DNA of 64,000 nucleotides. Source: Desulforamulus reducens MI-1. Its GTDB lineage: Bacteria; Bacillota; Desulfotomaculia; Desulfotomaculales; Desulfotomaculaceae. Positions 8,028-17,597 of the stretch are shown piece after piece; the first letter of the stretch is position 1; every line of letters begins with the position of its first letter. The position numbers and the translations under genes were made by a program. The stretch lies in the NCBI RefSeq assembly GCF_000016165.1, contig NC_009253.1, forward strand, positions 3,359,484-3,423,483, read 5' to 3'. The notes under the pieces were generated by a model, which did no database searches, was not told the DNA's origin, and saw only the letters and a list, made by a program, of their open reading frames with translations.

Positions 8028-9599
8028 CTAACCCCGGGAAGGGCGGAATTTGCTTAAAAACTTTCTGGTATAGCCAGTTAGCATGGTGACTTCTTCCATT
8101 CTCAGCAGGAAAACAGCCAAGACAAAGGCCAGTAGACCCGTCGAGATAGCCGCAGCCACTTGGATGGCCAGCCCCAGGGTTCCATAGGAAGCAAAGACAC
8201 CCCTTGCTGCCGAATCGACACCCCAGGCCACCACTGCCATAATAGCTGTGGCCAGGATCGTCTGGCAGAGAAATTTTACTGCACTTGCATTCCACATGCC
8301 GGGAATCCTTTTATTCAAAAACCAGGCCAACATGACAGTGTTAATTAAAGAAGCTATGGAGTTGGCCAGGGCCAGTCCCCCATGTTTTAGCGGCCCAATT
8401 AAGAGTAGGCTGAAGATCAGGTTAACAGTCACTGTGACGAACATCAATTTTACCGGCGTTCTGGTGTCTTGCTGGGCATAAAAGGCCCTGGTTAAAATAA
8501 TGTTGGCTGCCTGTCCAACCAAGCCAATGGCATAAAAGAACAAAGCAATGGCGGTCATTTCCGTTGCCCTGGCACCGAACTGACCGTGTTCAAAGAGCAG
8601 TTTAATCACCGGGGTGGCCAATACCATTAAACCCACGCCGGCGGGCAGGGCAAAGAGGATAACCATACGAATGGCCCGCAACACAGTATCGGCCAGTTCT
8701 TGCTGTTTCCCCTGGGCCGCCAGGGTGGTGATGGTGGGATAAAAGGCTGTGCCTATGGCTAAAACAAAAAAGGTAATGGGCATTAGGATAATACGGTTGG
8801 CATAGTTAAGGGCAGAAATACTTCCCTCTGCCAAGCCTGAAGCTAGAATACGGTCAATGATCAGGTAAATCTGGTTTAAGGAAGTGCCAATGGCTACCGG
8901 CATGACCAGATAAAGAACCTTACGTACACCGGGGTGTTGCCAATCCATTGTAAAACGGAATTTAAAACCTACCTTTTTCAGTTTTGGCAGTTGCATAAGG
9001 GCAGCTAGAACAAACCCAAAAACCGTTCCGGCGGCCAAACCATCAATACCGTAAATGCTTCCCAGGGTCAGGGCAGATATGATAATGGTTAGGTTGGTAA
9101 CACTGACACTGAGGGCGGGTATAGCAAAAACCTGGTTGGCGTTTAGCAATCCCTGAAAAACCGTAGATAGACCGTAAAATACGAGAATCGGCAGCATGAT
9201 CACTGTTAAACGACTGGCTAAGCCAGCGGTTTCCGAGCTTAACCCCGGAGCAGTTAGTTTCACCAGCAGGGGTGCCGCAAAAATGCCTACCACAGTAACA
9301 ATGGTAAAGATGATAATAACCATGGTGATAACGGTGTTAAATAATCGCCAGGCCTCTTCCCTTTGGCCTTTGGCAACATATTCACTGAACACCGGCACCA
9401 CAACAGTGGCCAGTGCTCCAATGACAATGGCAAAGACAGCATTGGGGATGTTAAAGGCCACCACATAGGCATCCGTCACATTAGTGGCGCCAAACATGTA
9501 AGCAATGACCTGTTCCCGGACAAAACCCAGGATCCGTGAGAGCAAGTTGATGACGGCCACCACCAGGGTGGCCCGGGCAATCATTTTTCCGGTAGACAA
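8028..9599 (-). CDS. murJ: lipid II flippase MurJ
   Basis: 523 residues and about 14 hydrophobic segments, as expected for the MurJ/MVF family of the MOP superfamily. It flips lipid II across the membrane for peptidoglycan synthesis. The N-terminal SRILGFVREQVIAYMFGA signature and the conserved RAFYAQQDTRTPVK loop near residue 375 are clear. The TTG start at 9599 follows AGGAGGTCTTACG. Wzx-type flippases share the fold, but the signature motifs favour MurJ. An exopolysaccharide-related function cannot be excluded if the genome has another MurJ. Confidence 0.95.
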   Translation of the reverse strand: MSTGKMIARATLVVAVINLLSRILGFVREQVIAYMFGATNVTDAYVVAFNIPNAVFAIVIGALATVVVPVFSEYVAKGQREEAWRLFNTVITMVIIIFTIVTVVGIFAAPLLVKLTAPGLSSETAGLASRLTVIMLPILVFYGLSTVFQGLLNANQVFAIPALSVSVTNLTIIISALTLGSIYGIDGLAAGTVFGFVLAALMQLPKLKKVGFKFRFTMDWQHPGVRKVLYLVMPVAIGTSLNQIYLIIDRILASGLAEGSISALNYANRIILMPITFFVLAIGTAFYPTITTLAAQGKQQELADTVLRAIRMVILFALPAGVGLMVLATPVIKLLFEHGQFGARATEMTAIALFFYAIGLVGQAANIILTRAFYAQQDTRTPVKLMFVTVTVNLIFSLLLIGPLKHGGLALANSIASLINTVMLAWFLNKRIPGMWNASAVKFLCQTILATAIMAVVAWGVDSAARGVFASYGTLGLAIQVAAAISTGLLAFVLAVFLLRMEEVTMLTGYTRKFLSKFRPSRG

Positions 9600-9721
9600 C
9601 GTAAGACCTCCTGAATACCATTTCGTTTTTGCTTTATTTTTCGTTTTACTTATTCTTTAGACACCAAAAGTAGTATATTCTACTTGCTCTCCCTATATCC
9701 TGCACCCTTCGACGCATAAGG

Positions 9722-9754
9722 GCAAAAAAGAAAGCCTCCAAAGATATGGAGGCT
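9722..9754 (-). terminator. terminator after the SLH protease gene
   Basis: Stem AGCCTCC / GGAGGCT followed on the minus strand by TTCTTTTTTGCCC, about 22 bp past the stop codon. Confidence 0.9.
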
Positions 9755-9775
9755 GAGTTTGTTAAACCGTAGAAA

Positions 9776-12700
9776 CTAACGATTGTTCATCTTATACTCC
9801 AACAAGCGTACTAAAACCACTGCAACTTCGGCCCGGGTAGTTAAATCCTTGGGTGCGAATTTGCTCCCATCCTTCCCTCGCATCAGGCCCTCATTTACCA
9901 TAATTGAAACAGCGTCCCTTGCCCAGGGTGCAATGGCAGGCCCGTCGTCAAACTGTCCCAACAAGTATTCTTTTTCTGTTAAAATTTCACTGCTATTAAA
10001 GCGCAGGGACCGAAGCAGCATGGCAGCCATTTGTTCCCGGGTAATGGGGTCGTTGGGTCCAAACATACCGTTCCCGTAGCCTGCCACCAGACCCATTTTT
10101 ACGGCTGTGCCCACAGCACCAGCACACCAGTGATTTGACGGGACATCTTTGAATTTTACCTTCCCATCACCCTCGGTTAACCCTAAGGCCCGAACTAACA
10201 TGGTGGTGAACTGACCTCTGGTAACGATCTCTCCGGGACCAAAGTTTTCAGTGGTTATGCCCTTTACCACATGCCGGGCTGCCATGATTTCGATATCATT
10301 CTTGGCCCAATGTCCTGCAATATCTTGAAAACTTCGGCTGGCTTCCATAATGGCAAAGCTTCCCGATCTGTTCGTGCTAAAGCTGGACTGTCCAGTATCG
10401 GCATTATAGTTGCTACTGATAAATTCCCACTGACGCAGCATTTCATTAAATCGGTAGGCACCGATCTTTTTTATATCAAGCCCTGCGGTGGAGCCTATGG
10501 GTGAAGTAATGGTTACTTTCGTCGGGTTTATGGATTGACTCAGGATAAGTTGGTTGCCATCGGGCCAAACAAGGGCCGACCTTATATCTACCAGTTTACC
10601 CACCGCTCGCAAATACATATTGGTATCTTGAGCCGGTAAGGATTGTTCTCCTACGGGCAACCAGGAAACTTTTACTTGCAATTGGGCTCCAATCTGCTCA
10701 TTTTTTACTCTGCCGAATTCTTCTTTGGGTACTTCCAGAATAAGACCGGGAAACTTCATCTCCACCGGGCGGCTATTCTTATATAGTTCTCCGGCCATTG
10801 ATGTACCAAAGGCCAGGATTACAGGCTTGTCCTTACTATTATTGTCTAAAGGGGCATTCAGTGTGACTTTCCCGGTGGTTGTGGATGTATTGATGGCTGC
10901 CCTTACCTCTTCATCGGGAATGGCTAAAGTAATATAGGGTGAACTATTGGGTAATTCTTGAATATCTATGCGCCAAATTTTCCCGCTAACAGGATTGGCG
11001 GTTAGCTTTAGCTCTGCTTCGATGGGTAATTCTGTCCACTTAATTTGGTGGTCTCCCACATAGATTTTAGCATCACTAGCCAGCTTCCAGCGGGTACCAT
11101 CCTGAATAACCAGTTGGTTGGTACCTTCTTTGGACTGTAGCCGACTGGTTACTGTTGCATAAATTGCATCCATATGGCTAACTTGTCCTTGCTCATCGTA
11201 GACCCAGTATACCTCGGACCCCAAAGGGATATCCTGCCCCCGGGCATTTTGGGGGTTAGTATCGCCACCCACCAAGCGAACCTTGGTTCCGGACCCAAGG
11301 GTTACTGGTTGTCCATCTAGTAGAAGAGTTCTGTTATCTTTCATGCCCTGCAGGGTGCCATGCTCGGGTAATGTCCCATATACCAAGGCAAAGGGCTGGG
11401 GACCCTTTTCTACCTTCTGGGCAGTGACTTCAATGGTGTAGGTTTCTCCCTTTAGGGGTTGGTTGATAATAATCTCTTCAGTATTATTTAAGCGATCTCC
11501 GTCTAAATAGCCGTTTCCCCAATAAATTTCCTTACCGTCCGGGCCAGTGATTTTTAAATCTAGGTCATTGACCAAATCATTTCCCAGACCCGGTGTTTTG
11601 GGGTAATCGGTATAGGCCAGCACAGCTTTAAAGGGTTTGCCATTACTGGTAAAGGTATAGGCTAGCTTCTCACCGGTTGTTAAGCCCTTACCCTCCAGGT
11701 GCTGCAGATTGCCCTTTTCCAGTGCTATGAGGGATTTTTCCACATCTACCCTGCCAAATCCTTGATCTGATGCCGCTACCCCCGGCAGCCAGCGGGTGCC
11801 AAAAATCAGGACTGCCTTTAACCGGGCGGCACTGGGGGAATCCCCCTGTTGTACAAGGTACTGGCGCAATAACGCCAGAGAACCGGCTGTGAGGGCTGTG
11901 GACATACTGGTCCCGCTCATATAACCATAACTCTGGTTATAGATACCGATATATTTGTCCTCTGCTAAGTTTGGTTGGGTCTTTTTGGTTGACAGTATCC
12001 AGGTCCCCGGGGCCAACACTTCGGGCTTGATACGGCCATCCAAGGTACCCCGGCTGCTGAAGCCAGCCACCTGATCCGGGTTGTCGGCAGTGGTATCCAC
12101 GTTGCGAATTCCTTCGGTGGACCCCACGGTGATGGCATTCTTGGCAGCTCCGGGGGAACTGACATAGGGTTTGCTGGTTTTATTGCCGTTACCTGCTGAT
12201 TTGAGCACCACCATATCCGGGTGTTCCCAGACAAACTTGTCCAGACTGTAGGTGTCCCAGTCATAAATTCCGTCACTGAAGCTGGCCCCCCAGCTATTGA
12301 CATGGATCCTGGGCTGCCCAGAAGCATAATAAGCATCCTTCAACAGTTCATACACCGAAGGTATATGTAAGGTTTTATCTTTATCATTATAAGTGGCTTG
12401 AAAATAAAGGCCTGCATTGGGGGCAATCCCCTTGATGCTACCCTGGGACTTAGCCCCAGAACCCACAATACTGCCGGCGATATGGGTCCCATGCCCGTTG
12501 GGATCTCCCCAGCCATCTCCGCTGAAATCCTTTACCCCCACCAGACATTCTTTTATATCCGGGTGCAGCGTTTCCATTTTACCCGTGTCCAGCCCAGAGT
12601 CCGCCACTGCAATAACCTGGCCTTGACCGGTAAGACCTGTTCCATTTTTACCTTGTAGTGCCCAGAGGGCCGGTACCCCCATGATCCCTCCAGCCAGGTT

Positions 12701-12826
12701 GTTTTCTAAACGATAGGTACCCGCTACCTCAGCCCAGACCGGCCAGGGCAACATAAGAAGCATTAAAAAGAAGATGAAAAAACGAAACAGGGTAGTATAC
12801 CTGCCCTGATTTATCCTTCCATACAA
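9776..12826 (-). CDS. exported S8 (subtilisin-like) protease with C-terminal SLH repeats
   Basis: 1016 residues. A signal peptide (about 1-32, ending PVWA) precedes a subtilase domain with a complete triad: Asp76 (AVADSGLD), His112 (GHGTHIAG) and Ser307 (GTSMST). Asn213 lies in SAGN. A P-domain-like beta region follows (about 380-490; 'NDLVNDLDLKITGPDG'), then uncharacterised beta modules. Three SLH motifs (about 840-1010) include GYGNGMFGPNDPITREQ, so the protease is held on the pyruvylated wall polymer. The ATG at 12826 has GAGGTG upstream. A structured leader (12862-12930), shared with the other SLH gene, precedes it, and a terminator follows. It could process S-layer proteins or degrade extracellular protein. 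The substrate is not visible in the sequence. Confidence 0.95.
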   Translation of the reverse strand: MYGRINQGRYTTLFRFFIFFLMLLMLPWPVWAEVAGTYRLENNLAGGIMGVPALWALQGKNGTGLTGQGQVIAVADSGLDTGKMETLHPDIKECLVGVKDFSGDGWGDPNGHGTHIAGSIVGSGAKSQGSIKGIAPNAGLYFQATYNDKDKTLHIPSVYELLKDAYYASGQPRIHVNSWGASFSDGIYDWDTYSLDKFVWEHPDMVVLKSAGNGNKTSKPYVSSPGAAKNAITVGSTEGIRNVDTTADNPDQVAGFSSRGTLDGRIKPEVLAPGTWILSTKKTQPNLAEDKYIGIYNQSYGYMSGTSMSTALTAGSLALLRQYLVQQGDSPSAARLKAVLIFGTRWLPGVAASDQGFGRVDVEKSLIALEKGNLQHLEGKGLTTGEKLAYTFTSNGKPFKAVLAYTDYPKTPGLGNDLVNDLDLKITGPDGKEIYWGNGYLDGDRLNNTEEIIINQPLKGETYTIEVTAQKVEKGPQPFALVYGTLPEHGTLQGMKDNRTLLLDGQPVTLGSGTKVRLVGGDTNPQNARGQDIPLGSEVYWVYDEQGQVSHMDAIYATVTSRLQSKEGTNQLVIQDGTRWKLASDAKIYVGDHQIKWTELPIEAELKLTANPVSGKIWRIDIQELPNSSPYITLAIPDEEVRAAINTSTTTGKVTLNAPLDNNSKDKPVILAFGTSMAGELYKNSRPVEMKFPGLILEVPKEEFGRVKNEQIGAQLQVKVSWLPVGEQSLPAQDTNMYLRAVGKLVDIRSALVWPDGNQLILSQSINPTKVTITSPIGSTAGLDIKKIGAYRFNEMLRQWEFISSNYNADTGQSSFSTNRSGSFAIMEASRSFQDIAGHWAKNDIEIMAARHVVKGITTENFGPGEIVTRGQFTTMLVRALGLTEGDGKVKFKDVPSNHWCAGAVGTAVKMGLVAGYGNGMFGPNDPITREQMAAMLLRSLRFNSSEILTEKEYLLGQFDDGPAIAPWARDAVSIMVNEGLMRGKDGSKFAPKDLTTRAEVAVVLVRLLEYKMNNR

Positions 12827-12861
12827 AATATCACCTCATTAAATACACAAAGGCACACAGA

Positions 12862-12930
12862 CAAGGAAAACTTGGCTAGCGACTGCCTTAGTTGCCCTTG
12901 TGCATGACGGAAAGTTTTATCCTTTCCAAT
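12862..12930 (-). promoter_or_regulatory. structured leader element B (shared with the SLH-FecR gene)
   Basis: Minus strand: hairpin GGAAAG-GATAAAA-CTTTCC, then AAGGGCAACTAAGG, a short hairpin GGCAG/CTAGCC, and a hairpin CAAG-TTTTC-CTTG. This is the same order as element A at 4703-4812. Hairpin 3 has compensatory changes (CTAAG/CTTAG there, CCAAG/CTTG here), and hairpin 2 lacks the long arm. It lies about 40-100 nt before the start codon. An RNA-level regulator is inferred. Confidence 0.5.
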
Positions 12931-12940
12931 AACCCAGAAA

Positions 12941-12972
12941 GGGTGCTATTCGAGTAAACTTCGACAGCACCC
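12941..12972 (-). terminator. terminator after the phosphohexomutase gene
   Basis: Stem GGGTGCT / AGCACCC, extended by an inner TCGAGT/ACTTCGA pairing, 70 bp past the stop codon. The T tract is short, so efficiency is uncertain. Confidence 0.6.
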
Positions 12973-13042
12973 TTGAGAACTCCTTTATTTTTTTAACTAT
13001 ATAAAAATGGTTTAAGAGGTTTCTTGCTGTCATGACATTAAA

Positions 13043-14503
13043 CTAATTCAAATCTAGCTTATTTTTAACATCCTGTTGTAGTCTTACCTTTTGTTCCAGA
13101 CTGTTGGCCTCTGTATAGATTCTGAATAAGGGTTCCGTACCCGAGGCACGTATGAGAACCCAGGCCCCATCCGCAACTATCAACTTGACGCCATCCAGGG
13201 TAATTTTATCAATCACTGGCTGACCACCTAATTCAGTGGGGGAAAAATCCTTTAATTGTTCTAAAATTGCTGTTTTTTGTTGCGGTGTAGTATGAATATC
13301 GAGTCTTTCGCTAAAAAGTCTGCCAAACTCTTGGTAGATACTTTCCAGTATTGCCGTCAAACTTTTGCCATGCTGGGCCACCATTTCTGCTGCCAGTAAG
13401 CCTGCCAGGATACCATCTTTCTCCGGTATATGGCCCTTGATGGATAAACCACCGCTTTCTTCGCCACCCAGAATACAGTCTTTTTCTAAAAGATTTTGAC
13501 CAATATATTTAAAGCCTACAGGTGATTCATAAATCGGTTGGTTATATTTTGCTGCCATTCTGTCCAGTAGATGAGTAGTTGCCACAGTCCTGGCCACTGG
13601 CCCTCGCCAGCCCTTTACGGTGAGAAGGTGGTAGTAAAGCAAGGGTAAAAATTGGTTCGGAGTAATGTATTCTCCGTTGGCATCGATGATGCCGAAACGA
13701 TCTGCATCTCCATCCAGGGCCAATCCCAAATGGGCTTTTCCCGCGGTGACGCGTTGTTTTAGTTCCTCCAGGGACTTACCTGTGGGTTCCGGTAGAGTTC
13801 CTCCAAAGAGAGGGTCCCTATGGTTGTGGAACACCTCTAGTTCAGCACCGGCATTGCCCAGAATATGTTCCAGATAGCCAATACCTGCCCCAAACATGGG
13901 ATCAATCACGATTTTAAGACCAGCTTGCCGGATGGTATCCAGATCAATGATGGTGGCTATATGCTCAATATATTCCTCAAAGGGACTGTGCATGGTACAG
14001 CCGGTGGTTGGTTTCTCCTCTGCCACCAGGGCTCCGTAACGTCCTTCGGCGGGGATCAAGGAGTAACCCTCACAGGGTTCCCCTGCCTGTAGCTTTGCGA
14101 TATTCTCTTCAATCTTTTTGGTGATATGGGGCAAGGCTGGTCCGGCAGTTTCCGGTATAAACTTAAACCCGTTATAGGGCGGCGGGTTATGGCTGGCGGT
14201 TAGCATCACTGCACCGGCCGCCTGATGGAGCTTGATGGCATAGGCGGTAACAGGCGTCGGGGTAGCACCACAGCACATGTAGACCGGAATACCCTGTTTG
14301 TTAAACTCTTCCGCCACGGCTTCAGCAAACTCTTCAGCCAGGAATCGATTGTCCCGGCCTATGACAATTCCCCGCTCTCCAATAGCTTCTTCGTTTATAT
14401 AGGCAGCCACTGCCCGGGCCACTAGCCTAACATTGTCAAAGGTAAAGTCCTTCGCTATAATCCCTCTCCAACCGTCTGTTCCAAAGGAAATTTTATGACT
14501 CAA
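13043..14503 (-). CDS. alpha-D-phosphohexomutase (phosphoglucomutase/phosphomannomutase)
   Basis: About 486 residues. It interconverts hexose 1- and 6-phosphates. The four family motifs are present: active-site serine loop TASHNPPPYNG, metal loop LDGDADRFG, sugar-binding loop GGEESGGLS, and phosphate-binding RASGTEPLFRIY. I chose the TTG at 14503 because GGGAGGAG precedes it by 6 nt; an ATG at 14530 in the same frame has no ribosome binding site. With galU nearby it plausibly supplies glucose 1-phosphate for UDP-glucose. Phosphomannomutase activity is also possible, but a separate ManB-like enzyme lies at 41448-42833. Confidence 0.92.
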   Translation of the reverse strand: MSHKISFGTDGWRGIIAKDFTFDNVRLVARAVAAYINEEAIGERGIVIGRDNRFLAEEFAEAVAEEFNKQGIPVYMCCGATPTPVTAYAIKLHQAAGAVMLTASHNPPPYNGFKFIPETAGPALPHITKKIEENIAKLQAGEPCEGYSLIPAEGRYGALVAEEKPTTGCTMHSPFEEYIEHIATIIDLDTIRQAGLKIVIDPMFGAGIGYLEHILGNAGAELEVFHNHRDPLFGGTLPEPTGKSLEELKQRVTAGKAHLGLALDGDADRFGIIDANGEYITPNQFLPLLYYHLLTVKGWRGPVARTVATTHLLDRMAAKYNQPIYESPVGFKYIGQNLLEKDCILGGEESGGLSIKGHIPEKDGILAGLLAAEMVAQHGKSLTAILESIYQEFGRLFSERLDIHTTPQQKTAILEQLKDFSPTELGGQPVIDKITLDGVKLIVADGAWVLIRASGTEPLFRIYTEANSLEQKVRLQQDVKNKLDLN

Positions 14504-14661
14504 GGTATCTCCTCCCAGTAGCTTTTTCATACAAAATTTATTTTATGATTTTTCCATTCTAATTATGCACATTATACCAGCAATGGAAGGTTTATGATGT
14601 CGTAATTTGGGAAATACTAGAATTAGTTAATAAGTATTGTATTAAAGGAGTATGATAGTTA

Positions 14662-14763
14662 ATGGCCAAGGCTGTGGATATAAAGGCGCTGGCTAGTCGC
14701 AAAAAGATGTTGGAGCAATACCTAAGTAATTGCAAAGGGAAAAAAACCGCCAAGGGAAAATAA
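14662..14763 (+). CDS. 33-residue basic small protein (hypothetical)
   Basis: A plus-strand ATG-to-TAA frame of 33 codons with 10 lysines, starting MAKAVDIKALASRKK and ending KKTAKGK. AAAGGAG lies 11 nt upstream, a little far but usable, and the stop codon is the first base pair of a strong terminator hairpin. It is alone on this strand between two minus-strand envelope genes. I do not recognise the protein. Its size and charge would suit nucleic-acid or anionic-polymer binding. The presence of both a ribosome binding site and an abutting terminator is what supports it as a gene. Confidence 0.55.
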   Translation: MAKAVDIKALASRKKMLEQYLSNCKGKKTAKGK

Positions 14764-14794
14764 CAGAGGAGGCTGAACATCAGCCCCTCTGTTA
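14761..14794. terminator. bidirectional terminator between the small ORF and galU
   Basis: Long hairpin: outer stem TAACAGAGG / CCTCTGTTA and inner stem GGCTG / CAGCC, with one bulged A. It is followed by TTTTTATT on the plus strand and TTTTCCC on the minus strand, so it serves both the small ORF and galU. Confidence 0.92.
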
Positions 14795-14809
14795 TTTTTA
14801 TTACCTCTT

Positions 14810-15676
14810 TTATTCTGATACAATTTCCTTAAGGTACTTCCTAAAATCCTCTGACAGGTCCGGCCTTTCCAGGGCAAACTCAACGGTGGCCTTTAGATAT
14901 CCCAATTTGTCGCCCACATCATAACGTTTTCCTTCGAACATGCAGCCATAGATGGCTTCGGCCTGCACCAACTTTCTTAGGGCATCGGTCAATTGTATTT
15001 CACCACCGGCCCCGGGACGGGTCATGGCCAAGATATCAAAGATTCTGGGACTTAGTATATACCTTCCCATCACAGCCAACCTAGAGGGAGCCTGATCAAT
15101 CTGTGGTTTTTCTATTAGGTCGTAAATGCGGCAGACATTGTCTTGCTCTGTGGTGGCCTCCACAATCCCATAACGATTCACATGCTCCTGGGGCACTTCC
15201 TGAACACCTAGAATAGAATATCGTACTTCTTCATAGAGGTTCATCATTTGCTTTAGGCAGGGTACTTTGCTCCGAATGACATCATCACCCAGCAACACTG
15301 CAAAGGGTTCATCCCCAATAAACTTGCGGGCACAATAGACGGCATGGCCTAAGCCAAGGGGTTCCTTTTGACGTATGTAATGGATATCCACCATCTCACT
15401 AATATCTTTAACCAAACCCAACAATTCATGTTTCTGTTTATGGTCCAATTGCATCTCCAATTCAAGATTCTTGTCAAAGTGGTCTTCAATGGCCCGTTTA
15501 TTCCGCCCAGTTACAATTAATATATCTTCAATGCCCGAGGCCACAGCTTCTTCAATTATGTATTGAATGGTCGGGGTATCCACAATGGGCAACATTTCTT
15601 TGGGAGTTGCCTTTGTGGCAGGCAAAAACCGTACACCCAAACCCGCCGCCGGTATAATGGCTTTCCTTACTCTCAT
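14810..15676 (-). CDS. galU: UTP-glucose-1-phosphate uridylyltransferase
   Basis: 288 residues, standard GalU length. It makes UDP-glucose for cell-wall polymers and exopolysaccharide. The nucleotidyltransferase signature at the N-terminus (PAAGLGVRFLPATKATPKEM) and the GLGHAVYCA and LLGDDV segments are typical. ATG start with AAAGGGGA upstream. Probably cotranscribed with the upstream WecA-like gene, 56 bp away, although a hairpin lies in that gap. Confidence 0.97.
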   Translation of the reverse strand: MRVRKAIIPAAGLGVRFLPATKATPKEMLPIVDTPTIQYIIEEAVASGIEDILIVTGRNKRAIEDHFDKNLELEMQLDHKQKHELLGLVKDISEMVDIHYIRQKEPLGLGHAVYCARKFIGDEPFAVLLGDDVIRSKVPCLKQMMNLYEEVRYSILGVQEVPQEHVNRYGIVEATTEQDNVCRIYDLIEKPQIDQAPSRLAVMGRYILSPRIFDILAMTRPGAGGEIQLTDALRKLVQAEAIYGCMFEGKRYDVGDKLGYLKATVEFALERPDLSEDFRKYLKEIVSE

Positions 15677-15721
15677 TCTTCACATTCCCCTTTAACTAAT
15701 AAAAATGATTTTCTTATACCA

Positions 15722-15755
15722 AACAGCGGTCCCTACATTTTGGAGGACCGCTGTT
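15722..15755 (-). terminator. hairpin overlapping the 3' end of the WecA-like gene
   Basis: Perfect 11-bp stem AACAGCGGTCC / GGACCGCTGTT with the TAG stop codon in its loop. The following tract (TGGTATAAG) is poor in T, so it may only attenuate transcription into galU or stabilise mRNA. Confidence 0.6.
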
Positions 15756-16818
15756 GTAAATTCTGAGACACTGTAATTGTCTTGGTGGCCTTGCCAATGA
15801 TGCCAATTTTGTTGGCCGCTACGATAATCACCACAGCAATAATAAGGAGCAGCAACACTGCCTGACTGGTGGAGATAACCGTTAAAAGAAATGCACTGAT
15901 GCCCAGCAGTAAGTTTATGGCATAGATGGCCAACACCGTTTGTTTATGGGATAAACCCAAGGCCATCATCCGGTGATGTAAATGTTCTTTATCCGGTTGA
16001 AAAATGGGTCGGTGGCTTTGATAACGACGCAATATGGCAAAAAATACATCCAGCAAAGGAATACCCATAATCACCATGGGTACAATCACAGAGATGGCCG
16101 TGGCAGCCTTGGCCACACCCATAACCGCCAGGGTACTTAGGGCATAGCCCAGAAACATGGAACCGGTATCCCCTAGGAATATTTTGGCAGGAAAAAAATT
16201 GTACCGTAAAAAGCCCAGAATAGAAGCCGCCAGAATAACGGCCAGGACAACCACTTCCATGCCCGTCCCGCCCGGCAGAGAAGCCTGCCGCCAGGTAACA
16301 GCGGCCAGTGTAATGGCAGCAATAAAGGATGTGCCACCGGCTAATCCATCCAGACCATCGATTAAGTTAACGGCATTGGTCACAGAAATGATCCAAAAAA
16401 TGGTTACGGGTATGCCCCATATGCCCAGTTGCACCATATTTCCTGTAAGGGGGTTGGTAATGAACTCAACCTGAACACCAAAGGGAATCACTGCGGCGGC
16501 TGCCACAATTTGTCCAACCAGTTTAACCTTGGCAGGCAGTCCCTTGGTATCATCCAGGATACCCAGCAATACAATTAATAATCCGCCAACTAATAAACCA
16601 ATTATTCTATTATCTAACTGTTGAGTAAGTAATACCGTAACCGCAAAGGCCAGGAACACAGCCAGACCACCCAGACGGGGCATGATTTTGGCGTGTACTT
16701 TACGGTGATCCGGTTTGTCAATGGCGCCAATTTTAAAGGCAAACCTGCGAACCCCTGGAGTAATTAAAATAGCAATCCCCAGGGCGAGCAACAAAGCCAT
16801 GGGCAATGAATTTAGCAA
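15733..16818 (-). CDS. undecaprenyl-phosphate sugar-1-phosphate transferase (WecA/TagO-like, MraY family)
   Basis: 361 residues with about 11 transmembrane segments. It starts lipid-linked polymer synthesis by moving GlcNAc 1-phosphate (or a similar sugar) onto undecaprenyl phosphate. MraY-family motifs are visible: DKPDHRKVHAKIMPRLGG, AVNLIDGLDGLAGG and FLGDTGSMFLGY. DKEHLHHR is the cytosolic loop that separates WecA/TagO from MraY proper. The TTG start at 16818 follows GGAGGGATAGACG. It fits with the WecG/TagA-type transferase at 30578 and the LCP ligase at 29063 as the first step of a wall-polymer pathway. Confidence 0.95.
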   Translation of the reverse strand: MLNSLPMALLLALGIAILITPGVRRFAFKIGAIDKPDHRKVHAKIMPRLGGLAVFLAFAVTVLLTQQLDNRIIGLLVGGLLIVLLGILDDTKGLPAKVKLVGQIVAAAAVIPFGVQVEFITNPLTGNMVQLGIWGIPVTIFWIISVTNAVNLIDGLDGLAGGTSFIAAITLAAVTWRQASLPGGTGMEVVVLAVILAASILGFLRYNFFPAKIFLGDTGSMFLGYALSTLAVMGVAKAATAISVIVPMVIMGIPLLDVFFAILRRYQSHRPIFQPDKEHLHHRMMALGLSHKQTVLAIYAINLLLGISAFLLTVISTSQAVLLLLIIAVVIIVAANKIGIIGKATKTITVSQNLQQRSSKM

Positions 16819-16989
16819 CGTCTATCCCTCCAAGTTCACTTGCAAATCATTCAGTACAAATCCTTCTTATTCTAACCCGGCAGGTACAAGGCTGTACAGG
16901 AACAAAATTAACTTCTTTTTCTAATTAATAACAAACATTCTTTTTGTTCGACCAGGAACAACTTCTTTCACCCAATAGGTTGATAATTG

Positions 16990-17418
16990 TTATTTCTGAC
17001 CGATGGCAAACATCAGCTCCGCTTCTGCTGCCAGTTCTTCACCTACATAGGCCCGGGCCATGCTTTTGCCAATGGTTCCCCGTAGCTTTAATACTTCTAC
17101 TTCTATTCTTAGTGTATCTCCCGGTACCACCTGGCGGCGGAAACGGGCCTTATCAATGCCGGCAAACAGGGCAATCCGTCCGGCATAGGCAGGCATACTC
17201 AGAATAGCCACAGCCCCCACCTGGGCCATGGCTTCAATAACAAGTACCCCGGGCATCACCGGATAGCCAGGAAAATGTCCTGGAAAAAATGGCTCATTGG
17301 CTGTAACGTTCTTTATACCGACCACCCTTTTGCCTTCTTCCATTTCTAAGATACGATCCACTAACAGAAAGGGGTAGCGATGTGGTAGAATTTGTTGGAT
17401 AGCATTTATATCTAGCAT
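16990..17418 (-). CDS. fabZ: 3-hydroxyacyl-ACP dehydratase FabZ
   Basis: 142 residues. It dehydrates 3-hydroxyacyl-ACP in fatty-acid elongation. The hot-dog fold signature [13 protein letters not shown] and the active-site pair His48 (FFPGHFPG) and Glu62 (VIEAMAQ) are intact. The ATG is preceded by GGAGGATTATC. No other fab genes are adjacent. An isolated fabZ among wall genes is common in Firmicutes. No FapR site was recognised in the 178-bp upstream spacer. Confidence 0.96.
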   Translation of the reverse strand: MLDINAIQQILPHRYPFLLVDRILEMEEGKRVVGIKNVTANEPFFPGHFPGYPVMPGVLVIEAMAQVGAVAILSMPAYAGRIALFAGIDKARFRRQVVPGDTLRIEVEVLKLRGTIGKSMARAYVGEELAAEAELMFAIGQK

Positions 17419-17597
17419 GATAATCCTCCATTTTTTATGTATATACGTATGGTTTCGGCATTATTATAGTAGTTCCTGCTGGAAAAGACAAAGTCTTTGG
17501 TATTTCTTTGGGGCCATGGGTTGTGAGTTATTGGAGTTTGTTTAGAGAGTAAGTTAACCAATTCTTTAGAGAATATATTAGAATCGGGGGTTTTTTA

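Noticed and set aside
12862-12930. Leader B as a c-di-GMP-I (GEMM) riboswitch
   Set aside because: GCACAAGGGCAACTAAGG resembles the first GEMM strand, but the second strand (GACGCAAAGC) and the GGTAGC...GTTACC arm are absent, and leader A does not fit either.
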